Shown here in pieces: positions 1 through 8,092 of a stretch of DNA of 64,000 nt. The notes beneath the pieces are model-generated. The model was not told where the DNA came from. It saw nothing but the letters and a program-made list of their open reading frames with translations, and did not search any database. Both the position numbers and the translations under genes were made by a program. The stretch comes from Collinsella aerofaciens (GTDB lineage: Bacteria; Actinomycetota; Coriobacteriia; Coriobacteriales; Coriobacteriaceae): NCBI RefSeq assembly GCF_028206995.1, contig NZ_JAQLFL010000001.1:186001-250000 (forward strand). The letters run 5' to 3'. Within the stretch, counting starts at the first letter, position 1. The number at the start of each line of letters is the position of its first letter.

Positions 1-288
1 AAGCACCAGCATGCCCAGGACGAGCTCCTTGACGGCGTTGCTGTTGGCGCCGGGGGAGTTAAAGACGACGACGCCCTTCTTGGCGTACTCCTCGACGGGG
101 ATGTTGTTGACGCCGGCGCCGCAGCGGGCGATGGCGCGGATGCCCTCGGGCAGCTCGTAGCCGTGCAGGTCGGTCGAGCGCATCAGGATGGCGTCGGCCT
201 CTTCGGCGGTGCTTACAAACTCGTAGCCCTCGCCAAACTCGACTTTGCCGTCCTTGGTGATGTCGTCGATGGTCTTAATCTTACGCAT
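1..288 (-). CDS. serA: D-3-phosphoglycerate dehydrogenase, N-terminal part (runs off window)
   Basis: First enzyme of serine synthesis, oxidising 3-phosphoglycerate to 3-phosphohydroxypyruvate with NAD. Only the first 96 codons are inside the window; the rest lies before base 1. The visible protein begins MRKIKTIDDITKDGKVEFG and contains the 2-hydroxyacid dehydrogenase stretch IARCGAGVNNIP followed by GVVVFNSPGANSNAVKELVLG, which is typical of the substrate domain and the start of the NAD domain. The ATG at 288 has an AGGAG a few bases upstream. It follows serC on the same strand with a 72-bp gap, so the two serine genes are probably one operon. Family assignment is firm; whether the full protein carries an ACT domain cannot be seen. 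Confidence 0.9.
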   Translation of the reverse strand, partial: MRKIKTIDDITKDGKVEFGEGYEFVSTAEEADAILMRSTDLHGYELPEGIRAIARCGAGVNNIPVEEYAKKGVVVFNSPGANSNAVKELVLGMLVL

Positions 289-360
289 AGAAAAACTCCT
301 TAGCAGGTTTTGATCTAAACAGGGTGGTTTGAGATGGCTGGTCGGCCCGCGCGTTGCGGG

Positions 361-1485
361 CTAGTTAGATCGCGGACTCAAACCGTGCTGCGCTTCGAAG
401 TCCTTCATGTACGAGGCCAGTGCCTGCACGTCTTCCATGGTCACAGCGTTGTAGACGCTGGCGCGCATGCCGCCCACCAGGCGATGGCCCTTGACGTTTT
501 GAATCTGATGCTCGGCCGCGCCTGCGACAAAGGCGGCGTCGAGGTCGGCATCGCCGGTGCGGAAGGTGACGTTGGCGATGGAGCGGCTGTCCTCCTGCGT
601 GGTGCCGTGGAACAGCTCGCTGTTCTCGAGCAGGTTGTAGAGCAGGTTGGCCTTGGCCCAGTTGCGCTCGGCCATGGCGGCAAGTCCGCCGGTCTCCTCG
701 ACCCACCGGAACACCTTGCCGCACACGTAGATGCCAAAGGTGTTGGGCGTGTTGAGCATGGAGCCCTTGGCGGCCTGGGTCTTAAGGTCCATGTACTGCG
801 GCGTCTGCGCAAAGGCGGGGCCGTCGGCGATGAGGTCGTCGCGCACGATAACCACGGTCACGCCCGCGGCGCCGGCGTTTTTCTGCGCGCCGGCGTAGAT
901 GAGCCCGTAGCGCTCAACATCGAGCGGCTGCGACAGAAAGCAGCTCGAGACATCGGCGACCAGCGGTACGTCGCCGCAAGCGGGCAGCTCGTGGTACATG
1001 GTGCCAAAGATGGTGTTGTTCTGGCAGATGTAAACGTAGTCGAGCCCGTCGCCCGCGGCCTCGGCGGCAATGCGCGCGTTGATGTCGGCCATGTCGGGGA
1101 TGCGGTCGAAGTTGGTGTCCTCGGAGCTCGCGAGCAGCACGGCCTCGCCGTACTTGTCGGCTTCTTTGTATGCCTTGTTGGCAAAGTTGCCCGTCACGAT
1201 GTAGCCGGCGCGGCCGCGGCGCATGAGGTTCATGGGGATGCCCGCAAACTGCAGCGTGGCGCCGCCCTGCAAAAACAGGACGCGGTAGTTGTTGGGGATG
1301 CTCAGCAGGCGACGCAGGGTTGCCTCGGCGTCGTCGATGATCTGCTGGTACATGCTAGATCGATGGCTCATCTCGAGCACGGACATGCCGCAACCGCGGT
1401 AGTCCATCATCTCGTCGGCGATCTCGGCGAGCACGCTTGTGGGCAGCGCTGCCGGGCCAGCTGAGAAGTTGTGCACACGTGCCAT
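361..1485 (-). CDS. serC: phosphoserine aminotransferase
   Basis: A 374-residue PLP enzyme, the second step of serine synthesis (3-phosphohydroxypyruvate plus glutamate to phosphoserine and 2-oxoglutarate), cytosolic. The N-terminus MARVHNFSAGPAALP is the SerC signature, followed by GMSVLEMSHRS. The segment YAGAQKNAGAAGVTVVIV holds the PLP lysine, and the NTPNTFGIYVCGKVFRWV stretch is also characteristic. Length matches the family (about 360). It lies upstream of serA on the same strand, so it is the first gene of a serC-serA operon. No second-step phosphatase (serB) is visible nearby. Confidence 0.95.
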   Translation of the reverse strand: MARVHNFSAGPAALPTSVLAEIADEMMDYRGCGMSVLEMSHRSSMYQQIIDDAEATLRRLLSIPNNYRVLFLQGGATLQFAGIPMNLMRRGRAGYIVTGNFANKAYKEADKYGEAVLLASSEDTNFDRIPDMADINARIAAEAAGDGLDYVYICQNNTIFGTMYHELPACGDVPLVADVSSCFLSQPLDVERYGLIYAGAQKNAGAAGVTVVIVRDDLIADGPAFAQTPQYMDLKTQAAKGSMLNTPNTFGIYVCGKVFRWVEETGGLAAMAERNWAKANLLYNLLENSELFHGTTQEDSRSIANVTFRTGDADLDAAFVAGAAEHQIQNVKGHRLVGGMRASVYNAVTMEDVQALASYMKDFEAQHGLSPRSN

Positions 1486-1712
1486 CTTCTAGTTCCCCCT
1501 TGTAGTCGTTTGGACGTTCGGGTTACTTTAGCACAGTGGAGCGCCAGGCGCGACCGCATCACGGTAAAACTCGAGTGCGTCGCTATGATTTACAGGATGG
1601 TTACATGGGGGAGGGGGTGCTTTACTCCTCAGGCAAATCCAAATCTGCGAGCGAAGACATGAGGTTCCTAGGCGCTTGATCTCTTCGTCCTAAAGTAGCT
1701 ACCTCCTAGTCA
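1486..1712. other. intergenic region between serC and the antiporter
   Basis: A 227-bp gap holding the serC promoter side and the 3' side of the antiporter gene. No RNA gene, strong terminator or repeat was recognised. Confidence 0.4.
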
Positions 1713-3314
1713 CTACGATGCTAGCGTGGCGATGACGGCTTCGTCGCCGGCGTATATTAGGGTGTTGCCGTCGGGGATGATCGTTTGGCCTTCGCGCTTG
1801 AGCATCACCACAATAAACGGATGTTTGCCTTGCGGCACATCGCACAGGCGCTGGCCGGCCAGGCGACCGTGGGGAGTCACGGTGACCTCGCGCAGCGTAA
1901 CTTCGGTACGCTCTTCGAACGTCGGCGCGGCCATCACCAGCAGATCGCCTTCCTGGATCACGGTGTCGCCATTGGGCAGTACCGGGTGCGCCCCGTCGCG
2001 CAGCACCAGGACCACGAGCATATTTGTGGCGCTGCCAATGTCCGCGAGCGAGAGTCCGGCAAACGGATGTCCAGCGCACACCTTGAGCTTTACAAACGAC
2101 ATGCCGTCCTCGTCGCGGTAGTCGTTAAAGGTGCGGCGCACGTCGCCGGTCGCATCGATCATATCGAGCTTCTTCGCCACCGCCGGAAGCAGCGAGCCCT
2201 GCACCACGATGCTCGACGCGGCAATCACAAACACCAGGTCAAATAGGTCGTGTCCGCCGGGAACGCCGGCCACCACGGCAAAGAGACTAAAGACGACCGA
2301 AGCTGCTCCGCGCAGGCCCGCCCAGCTTACGAGCGCGACCTGGCTGGGATTCGTCTTAAAGGGCGCTAGGAGCACGCCGACGGCGATGGGGCGGCTCACG
2401 AAGAGCATGAACGCCATGAGCGCCAGGCCCGGCAGCAGCATCTGCGGCAGGCGTGCGGGCGTTACGAGCAGGCCGAGCAAGAAGAAGATGGTCATCTCTG
2501 CCATCTCGGTGAGGGTGTCGAAGAAGTGCGCCATCTCGACCTTACCGGTGATGTCGCTTGCGCCCAGCACAATGCCTACAAGGTATACGGCCAAAAAGCC
2601 GTTGCCGCCCAGGTAGCTCGGCAGCGCGTAGGCGACGATGGCCACGGCGAACAAGAAGATGGTCTGCGCGCCTTCGGCCGTTGCGTGTGCGCGCTCAATC
2701 AGACGGCTGGATGTCCAGCCGATGGCAAGGCCCAACCCCACGCCCAGGATGATCTGCTTGGTCAGCAGCACGGGAATGTCGATATTGCCGCCCGCCGCGA
2801 GGGTCGCGAGCACGGCGGTGAGCATGTAGGCGACGGGGTCGTTGGAGCCCGATTCGACCTCGAGCAGCGAGTCGGTGCCGCCCCTCAGCGAAAGGCTGTG
2901 CTCGCGCAGAACGCTAAAGACGCTGGCCGCGTCGGTGGACGCCACGACCGATCCCAGCAGCAGGCCGCCGATCCAGTCGAAGCCCAGCACAAAGTGGGCG
3001 AACACGCCGGTGATGCCTGCGGTGATGACGACGCCGAGCGTGCTCAGCAGCACCGCCGGCGCGGCGACGGGCTTGGCGCGGTCTATGTTGGTGTTAAAGC
3101 CGCCGTAGAACATGATGAACAATAGCGCCGTGCTGCAGACGGTTTCGGTGAGTGCGTAGTCGCTAAAGTCGATATGCGCCGGGCCGTTGACGCCCAACAG
3201 CATGCCGAGCGCGATAAAGATAAGCAGGGTGGGGAAGGGGAGCTTTTTGCCGACGGGTTTGATGGTCAGGCACAAAATGATGACGAGGCCGATAAAAAGA
3301 AGGATCTGGTTCAT
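1713..3314 (-). CDS. CPA1-type potassium or sodium/proton antiporter with TrkA_C domains
   Basis: A 533-residue inner-membrane exchanger. The first roughly 380 residues are a row of hydrophobic segments of the Na/H exchanger type, including LLLGSVVASTDAASVFSVLR and ESGSNDPVAYMLT, whose acidic residues are the expected ion-binding positions. The last roughly 130 residues form two soluble TrkA_C/RCK_C-like repeats (FVKLKVCAGHPFAGLSLADI and VTLREVTVTPHGRLAGQRL, each ending in a glycine-rich GDLLVMA or GDEAVIA strand), which usually bind a regulatory ligand. This architecture matches NhaP2/CvrA-type K+/H+ antiporters. The cation cannot be decided from sequence. It stands alone on the minus strand. 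Confidence 0.85.
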   Translation of the reverse strand: MNQILLFIGLVIILCLTIKPVGKKLPFPTLLIFIALGMLLGVNGPAHIDFSDYALTETVCSTALLFIMFYGGFNTNIDRAKPVAAPAVLLSTLGVVITAGITGVFAHFVLGFDWIGGLLLGSVVASTDAASVFSVLREHSLSLRGGTDSLLEVESGSNDPVAYMLTAVLATLAAGGNIDIPVLLTKQIILGVGLGLAIGWTSSRLIERAHATAEGAQTIFLFAVAIVAYALPSYLGGNGFLAVYLVGIVLGASDITGKVEMAHFFDTLTEMAEMTIFFLLGLLVTPARLPQMLLPGLALMAFMLFVSRPIAVGVLLAPFKTNPSQVALVSWAGLRGAASVVFSLFAVVAGVPGGHDLFDLVFVIAASSIVVQGSLLPAVAKKLDMIDATGDVRRTFNDYRDEDGMSFVKLKVCAGHPFAGLSLADIGSATNMLVVLVLRDGAHPVLPNGDTVIQEGDLLVMAAPTFEERTEVTLREVTVTPHGRLAGQRLCDVPQGKHPFIVVMLKREGQTIIPDGNTLIYAGDEAVIATLAS

Positions 3315-3640
3315 GGATGGTGTCCGCTCCTGGGTGGTTGGCGTGGCACGGTTAGTTGTCTGCGGTTATTTGTACCCAAAGATGGTGGGTTTATGGGGTT
3401 GGATTGCGGGCACGCGCATTTTCGACACGAAGCGGAGGCGCGGGCGGCGCTGGTTGGGGTGCCGGGCCAGATGGCTTGGCGTGGGCGCATGCGGGTTGGC
3501 AGGCGTGCGTTGGCGACCGTTGACGGTATGCAACCCTTTCCAGCTTTATTGCAACGGAGTACAATGGGTAACGTTTAAGTTCAACTTGAAGTTTTAGTTG
3601 CGACGTCGGGCTTCGGCCGCAATGCAAAGAGAGGCGTTCC
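3315..3640. other. divergent intergenic region, antiporter to metallophosphoesterase
   Basis: A 326-bp gap between two divergent genes. It must hold promoters for both; one plausible plus-strand promoter (3537-3565) is listed separately. No RNA gene or repeat was recognised. Confidence 0.5.
3537..3565 (+). promoter_or_regulatory. candidate promoter of the metallophosphoesterase gene
   Basis: A TTTCCA hexamer, a 17-base spacer and TACAAT at 3560-3565, about 75 bases upstream of the ATG. The -10 is good, the -35 is weak. Confidence 0.4.
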
Positions 3641-4480
3641 ATGGCGATCTATGTGACATCCGATGCTCACGGGCACGTGCGTGCGCTTGACGAGGCCCTG
3701 TCCAAGATTTCGCTGGCGTCCGACGATACGCTGTACGTGCTGGGCGACATGATCGATCGCGGGCCCGATCCGGTTGGCGTTATTAAACTCGTGCGCTCGC
3801 TACCCAACGCTCGCGTGCTCAAGGGCAATCACGAGCAGATCATGCTCGACGCCATCATTGGCCAAGATCCTCTCGATGCCGAGACCTGGGATATCAACGG
3901 CGGTTGGACTACCCGTCAGCAGCTCAACGATATGGAATTTGAGGCGTACGAGGAGCTCGTGCGTTGGATGGCGACGCTGCCGCTCTACGCGGTGGTCGAG
4001 ACTGACGAGCGTCCGTACCTGCTGGTACATGCCGGCATCCAGACCGAGGCGGCCCGGGCGTTTTTGTTTGAACATGGGGTTGATTGTGCCGATGGTACGG
4101 GGGCGGTGGATGCCGATCGCGAACTGCTGAAGCAGATGCTTGCCGTGCAGTCGTCCGATGACCTGCTGTGGATTCGTCACGGCTATTGGGATGCGCCGAC
4201 GGGGCTGCTTTCTGCCGAGGGCAAGGGTCCGGTCGTGGTGAGCGGCCACACGCCCACGGTGTCGCTCGGGCGTTATTGCGAGGTGGGCGGTCTGGCGGGG
4301 CTCGATGAGGAGTCGGGCCGCGGGCGGATCGTGCGCCTGGGCGGCGAGGACACCGCCGGCGTGCCCGACCGCATCGACATCGACTGCGCCGCCGCCACTG
4401 GCTCCGAGTTCGGCCGCGTCGGGATCCTGCGCCTGGACGACGGGGCCGAGTTCTACGCAAACATTCTTCCTGGCGAGTGA
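3641..4480 (+). CDS. PP1/ApaH-like metallophosphoesterase
   Basis: A 279-residue calcineurin-like phosphoesterase. The metal-binding motifs appear in order: DAHGH (residues 8-12; D8 and H10), GDMIDRGPD (35-43), GNHEQ (near 66) and SGHTP (near 204). This set is typical of bacterial Ser/Thr phosphatases of the PrpA/lambda phosphatase type and of symmetrical Ap4A hydrolases, so the substrate may be a phosphoprotein or a dinucleoside polyphosphate. The position and spacing of the motifs are intact. ATG 3641 follows AAAGAGAGGCG. It is monocistronic; downstream lies a GGGACG repeat that carries the insertion sequence. Confidence 0.85.
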   Translation: MAIYVTSDAHGHVRALDEALSKISLASDDTLYVLGDMIDRGPDPVGVIKLVRSLPNARVLKGNHEQIMLDAIIGQDPLDAETWDINGGWTTRQQLNDMEFEAYEELVRWMATLPLYAVVETDERPYLLVHAGIQTEAARAFLFEHGVDCADGTGAVDADRELLKQMLAVQSSDDLLWIRHGYWDAPTGLLSAEGKGPVVVSGHTPTVSLGRYCEVGGLAGLDEESGRGRIVRLGGEDTAGVPDRIDIDCAAATGSEFGRVGILRLDDGAEFYANILPGE

Positions 4481-4497
4481 TTACGCAAGAGGTAGCT

Positions 4498-4574
4498 AAT
4501 TTGGGACGGGGCTTTTTTGACTACTTTTGCCCTTCTGTCCGCTAATTGATTTTTCTGGGACGGGGATTAAATAA
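4498..4574. repeat. GGGACGGGG repeat region, left half, interrupted by the IS
   Basis: Behind the phosphoesterase stop codon, two GGGACGGGG segments occur (4503-4511 and 4557-4565). The second, with its flanks from 4548, continues on the other side of the IS at 6119 and is identical over 31 bp to 18819-18849. It belongs to the same GGGAC-centred set of 3'-end elements seen elsewhere in the window. Confidence 0.6.
4567..4574. repeat. target site duplication, left copy
   Basis: TTAAATAA directly before the IS; the same 8 bases follow it at 6111-6118. Eight bases is the usual duplication length of the IS1595 family. Confidence 0.9.
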
Positions 4575-4599
4575 GGCTCTGTTAGACCAGGATTGACAT
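4575..4599 (+). repeat. IS terminal inverted repeat, left
   Basis: 25 bp, perfect match to the reverse complement of 6086-6110. Confidence 0.95.
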
Positions 4600-4657
4600 A
4601 CATGTGTCCCCACGGTGCCATATCGTTGACCCCATAGACCGCGATGATGGGGGCAGC

Positions 4658-5712
4658 ATGAACGCCGAAGACCTGGTCCTCAACTTCAAGAAGGGCATGG
4701 CGAACCTCAGCAAGACCGAGCGCCGCCGCGCTATCGAGTCCGTCAGGGACGTGATCCGCGCGGCGGCGTTCGACGACGCGGCCGGCTCCGCCTACGAAAT
4801 CGAACGCTGCCCGCGCTGCGGGTCCGCCGCGGTCGTGAAGAAGGGCAAATCGAAGAACGGCGAGCAGCGCTACCTCTGCCGGGGCTGCGGCAGGACCTTC
4901 GGCATGGGCAGCGAGCGCATCCTGGGGACGAGCAAGCTCCCGAAGGAGACCTGGATGGCCTACGCCGAGTGCTTCGTGCTCATGCTGCCCCTGCGCGAAT
5001 GCGCGAGGCGCTGCCGCGTCTGCCTCAAGACCGCCTACACCATGCGCCACAGGCTGATCGAGTGCCTCTCGGCCTACTCCCCCTCGTTCAGGGTCGAGCG
5101 GGGCTGCGGCTGCGAGCTCGACGAGACCTATTTCCCCGAGTCGTTCAAGGGCAACCACGCGAAGGGGTCGTTCACGATGCCGCGCCCCTCCCGGCACCGC
5201 GGCAAGCAGGTGCACAGACGCGGGCTGTCGCGCGAGCGGATCTGCGTCGTGACCGGAGTGAACGACTCGAACGAGACGTTCCTCGAGGTCACGGGGCGGG
5301 GCGCCCTTTCGAGGGAGCGCGCCATGGTGCGCTGAGGGGCCGCATCGCGGCCGGCTCGGTCGTCGCGACCGACAGGGCGGCCGCCTACGTCGGCGTCCTC
5401 GACGAGCTCGAGGTCGCCGCGCACGCGGCCTACGACCCCAAGGACCGCTCCGGGGGGACCATCAACCGGGTCAACACCGTCCACTCGCTCCTCGGCGCCT
5501 TCATGGAGCCGTTCAGGGGCGTGTCGACGAAGCACCTCGACGCCTACCTCGCCTGGTTCAGGTGGTGCCGGACCTTCATGGCGACCGATTCCGGCGCGGC
5601 CGGGCGCACGGTCGCGCGGCAGCTCGCGCACGGCGTCTGCAGGAGCCGCGTCCGCGACATGTTCAACGTGGAGCCGCCCTACATGGACTACTGGGCCGCG
5701 CCCGCCGCATAG
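4658..5712 (+). pseudogene. IS1595-family transposase, disrupted by a frameshift
   Basis: DDE transposase. The first frame, from ATG 4658, reads through an N-terminal helical region, a four-cysteine zinc ribbon (CPRCGSAAVV ... CRGCGRTFG, residues about 50-86) and the first catalytic aspartate in CELDETYF (about residue 155), then stops at 5333-5335. The rest continues in another frame from about 5325: second aspartate in VVATDRAAAY, then VNTVHSLLGAFMEPFRGVS and HLDAYLAWFRW, typical of the ISXO2 domain, ending at 5712. The third catalytic position appears to be H in VNTVH; N, E and H variants are known in this family as I recall. One extra G near GCCATGGTG would restore the frame. No slippery heptamer is visible, so this is read as a broken gene rather than programmed frameshifting. 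Confidence 0.85.
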
Positions 5713-5758
5713 AGGCGGTAGAATGGTCGCACCGCGATACACGAGGAGGGGTGAGGCC

Positions 5759-5956
5759 ATGCCGTCGAACATACCGGCCACGACGATCCGCATCGACCCG
5801 GAGGTCAAGAGGGAGGCCACGGCCATCCTGGACGAGCTCGGCCTGTCCATGTCCACCGCCGTCAACGCGTTCCTCAGGGCGCTCGTCCGAGAGGGCGGGA
5901 TGCCGTTCGAGATGAGGGTCAAGACGCCGGCGCCCGACGAGGAGACGGCGAGTTAG
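5759..5956 (+). CDS. RelB/DinJ-family antitoxin carried by the IS
   Basis: A 65-residue ribbon-helix-helix protein. The strand segment ATTIRIDPEVKREATAIL followed by LGLSMSTAVNAFLRALV is the RelB/DinJ dimerisation and DNA-binding fold, and the tail GGMPFEMRVKTP is the region that normally wraps a YafQ/RelE toxin. ATG 5759 has GAGGAGGGG upstream. No toxin gene follows: 154 bases remain before the end of the IS and no RelE-like frame is present. The gene is therefore an orphan antitoxin travelling with the transposase, perhaps a regulator of transposase expression or an element that neutralises host DinJ/YafQ-type toxins. The function is an inference; the family is clear. Confidence 0.8.
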   Translation: MPSNIPATTIRIDPEVKREATAILDELGLSMSTAVNAFLRALVREGGMPFEMRVKTPAPDEETAS

Positions 5957-6085
5957 CCGGCAGGTCGGCATGAAACGGCAGGGCCAGGCGAGCAACTCGT
6001 CCGGTCTCGGGCGCATCGCCCCTTGCCGGATTCAGATTCGACAAGGGGCGACCATTGTGCAATCGCAAGAAGATGACGGGGCGGA

Positions 6086-6110
6086 ATGTCAATCCTGGTC
6101 TAACAGAGCC
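6086..6110 (-). repeat. IS terminal inverted repeat, right
   Basis: 25 bp, perfect inverted match to 4575-4599. Confidence 0.95.
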
Positions 6111-6118
6111 TTAAATAA
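6111..6118. repeat. target site duplication, right copy
   Basis: TTAAATAA, same as 4567-4574. Confidence 0.9.
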
Positions 6119-6137
6119 TCATTTGGCTGCCCGCTGG

Positions 6138-6260
6138 CTAAGTGAGTAGACTTTTTTGGAAATGCCGAGCACCTAACATATTTGCCTCAATAAAACCGCA
6201 GGTCACAGATTTGTGGTTTGTCGGTGTGGTCGGGGATTCGGTAAAAGTCTACTCACTTAG
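6138..6260. repeat. long inverted-arm element, copy A
   Basis: Two perfect 18-base arms, CTAAGTGAGTAGACTTTT at 6138-6155 and its reverse complement at 6243-6260, enclose an 87-base core. The core contains TAAAACCGCAGGT (6191-6203), whose reverse complement ACCTGCGGTTTTA recurs in the core of a second armed element at 30290-30439. The rest of the core is also loosely similar in reverse orientation. No open reading frame or transposase gene lies inside. It could be a small non-autonomous mobile element or a structured RNA. Confidence 0.65.
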
Positions 6261-6339
6261 TTTTGCGTGATGCATATTGTCCGCAACGAGACCCCGGCTG
6301 GGGTGATTCCATCGCAAATTCCGGTGACCGGGCAGCAAA

Positions 6340-7914
6340 TTAGGCGCCGTATGGGTTGCGGTCGCGCTCGATGCGTTGGCGGATGTGGGCGTACTCGATA
6401 ATCAGCAGCACCAGGAGTAGGGCCATGATGGCTAGGTAGCTCACCACAGCGCCCATCAGACTCAGCAGCTTAATCAGGATCACCGGCAGCACCACGCTTA
6501 CGGCGAAGCAAATCAGGTAGATCTTGGTGACGTCGCCGGCGTGGCGCAGCACCGTGATGATGGCGTAGATAAAGTCGATTGCCGCGGTGACGCCGCCGGC
6601 GACGACCATTAGCAGCGCCAGCGTGCGGTAGCGCTCAAAGTTAAGGCCGTACATAAAGCTCATGATGGGGATGCCGGGGCCTGCCATAAATGCGGCGCAT
6701 GCTCCGGTAATGACTACGATCAGTGCCATAACGGCAACAATAATCAGGTCAAAGCGGCGTCGCTTGCGCGGATTCGCCCAAATGCTCGACAGACGCAGGA
6801 GCTGCGGTTTATAGATAAATCCAATGCTCAACAGAATAGCCTGCGCCGGAAAGAACAGGGCATTAAAGTACAGCTGATACTTGTAGGCCAGTGTGCCCTC
6901 CATCACAAACTTGGGCATGCTCTCGATAAGGTTGAACAGGAACAGCGCGCCAAAGAGCGGGGCGCACTGGATAAACAGGTGGACGACCTCGCGCAGGCTC
7001 ATGCGGCGTGATTTTTCGGTCTCGAGCAGGGCGAGCGGGGCGGTGACCAGCACGAGTGAGGCAATGGCGGTGACACCCATGGCCATGGCCGCGATGGGCA
7101 TACTGCGTGTGAGGAACAGTGCCACGCTAAAGACCGCGATGACGCCGGCGGAACGCAGCGTTTGGCTCATGCCGGCCAAATAGAGCTTGTCGGCCTGCTG
7201 CAGGCGGCCCTCGTACACGTCGGCGATGCCGTCGATCACCTTATAGAGGTAGACGCCCAGGCCGATCGTGGCCATCTGCGCATCGTAGCCGCGGGCGCTG
7301 CTGTATACCAGGCCGCATGCCAGCGCGAGCGCTCCGCAGAGCCAGCGGTTGAGCTGGTAGGAGGCGAAGGAGGTTTTTTCGTCGATGTCTGAGACCTGAA
7401 AGTTGCGCACGCCGTAGTTGCACGCGATCATGATGAGCGTGCCGGTGACAAAGGCGATGGAGAACTTGCCGGCCTCCTCGGCGCCTACGAGCTGCGTCGA
7501 CACAATGGTGAGCAGGGGAAACGCCATGCCCCATACGGCGGTGCCCAGGGTATTCCAAAGGTAGTCGCGACGGGTGGCGTGATCTTCGTATTCGGCTTCT
7601 TGCGTGGAGAAGCCGCCGCCGTAGACGGCTCCGAGCAGGCGGTTCCACCAGGCATTGACCATGCGGTGGATGGGGCCGGGCTGGCGATCGCGCTCGCGGC
7701 GACGGCGTGTGGTCTGGCTGCTGTCGGGACCGCCGGCGTTACGCTGGCTCAGCTCTTGGATTCGTGCGAGCTCCTCGGCGGTGTGCGATGCGGGGAACAG
7801 GCCGTTCTCGATGCGTCCGCCCTGTCCGTGCGCCCCGCCCGATACGGTGGGGTTGGCGACGCCATTGCGGCGGGCGATGGCGCGGCGGATGCTATCGAGG
7901 GGCGTGATGCTCAA
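6340..7914 (-). CDS. polysaccharide flippase (MATE/Wzx-like)
   Basis: A 524-residue protein with a soluble N-terminal tail of about 100 residues and then about a dozen hydrophobic segments (from WNTLGTAVWGMAFPLLTIVSTQLVG onward), the pattern of oligosaccharide-lipid flippases of the Wzx/MOP type. It probably moves an undecaprenyl-linked sugar across the membrane. The long upstream open frame has no coding character; the start chosen is TTG 7914, preceded by AGAAAGGA at good spacing, giving MSITPLDSIRRAIARRNG. The N-terminal tail is rich in Arg and Gln and is not part of the usual family. No glycosyltransferases are adjacent; the GT2 cluster of this window is about 49 kb away. Confidence 0.75.
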   Translation of the reverse strand: MSITPLDSIRRAIARRNGVANPTVSGGAHGQGGRIENGLFPASHTAEELARIQELSQRNAGGPDSSQTTRRRRERDRQPGPIHRMVNAWWNRLLGAVYGGGFSTQEAEYEDHATRRDYLWNTLGTAVWGMAFPLLTIVSTQLVGAEEAGKFSIAFVTGTLIMIACNYGVRNFQVSDIDEKTSFASYQLNRWLCGALALACGLVYSSARGYDAQMATIGLGVYLYKVIDGIADVYEGRLQQADKLYLAGMSQTLRSAGVIAVFSVALFLTRSMPIAAMAMGVTAIASLVLVTAPLALLETEKSRRMSLREVVHLFIQCAPLFGALFLFNLIESMPKFVMEGTLAYKYQLYFNALFFPAQAILLSIGFIYKPQLLRLSSIWANPRKRRRFDLIIVAVMALIVVITGACAAFMAGPGIPIMSFMYGLNFERYRTLALLMVVAGGVTAAIDFIYAIITVLRHAGDVTKIYLICFAVSVVLPVILIKLLSLMGAVVSYLAIMALLLVLLIIEYAHIRQRIERDRNPYGA

Positions 7915-7972
7915 GGCGATTCCTTTCTCTTGCTGCGCTCTAGTATAGTCGCGGTGGCGTCCATTCGTGTTT

Positions 7973-7989
7973 TTGAACAGGTTGTTCAA
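7973..7989. promoter_or_regulatory. 17-bp palindromic operator candidate between flippase and permease genes
   Basis: TTGAACAGGTTGTTCAA is a perfect inverted repeat (7-bp arms, 3-bp centre) in the divergent promoter region, 59 bases upstream of the flippase start and about 100 upstream of the permease ATG. The shape suits a dimeric repressor such as a GntR or LacI type. The regulator is not identifiable here. Confidence 0.45.
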
Positions 7990-8092
7990 TAATTTCGGCG
8001 GGCGGCTGTAATTTGTCGGTAAACGTGCGGTATCCTGTTGAAGTTTTGTGACCCCCCGATGCCGCTTGCGCGGTACCAAGGAGTTTTTACCC

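Larger units (their letters stand above)
4575..6110 (+). mobile_element. IS1595-family (ISXO2-like) insertion sequence, 1536 bp
   Basis: Bounded by perfect 25-bp inverted repeats (4575-4599 and 6086-6110, beginning GGCTCTGTTAGACC) and flanked by an 8-bp duplication TTAAATAA. It carries a DDE transposase with an N-terminal zinc finger (4658-5712, frameshifted) and a small RelB/DinJ-type antitoxin gene (5759-5956). IS1595 members are known to carry passenger genes. The uninterrupted target sequence is present at 18819-18849, which confirms both ends. Because the ends and duplication are perfect, insertion looks recent, although the transposase reading frame is broken. Confidence 0.95.

Noticed and set aside
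334..1464. Long open frame on the plus strand opposite serC
   Set aside because: It is the antisense shadow of serC; high GC gives long frames on the other strand. No ribosome site or family match.
5320..5340. Programmed -1 frameshift in the IS transposase
   Set aside because: No slippery heptamer or downstream hairpin was seen, and most IS1595 transposases are single-frame.
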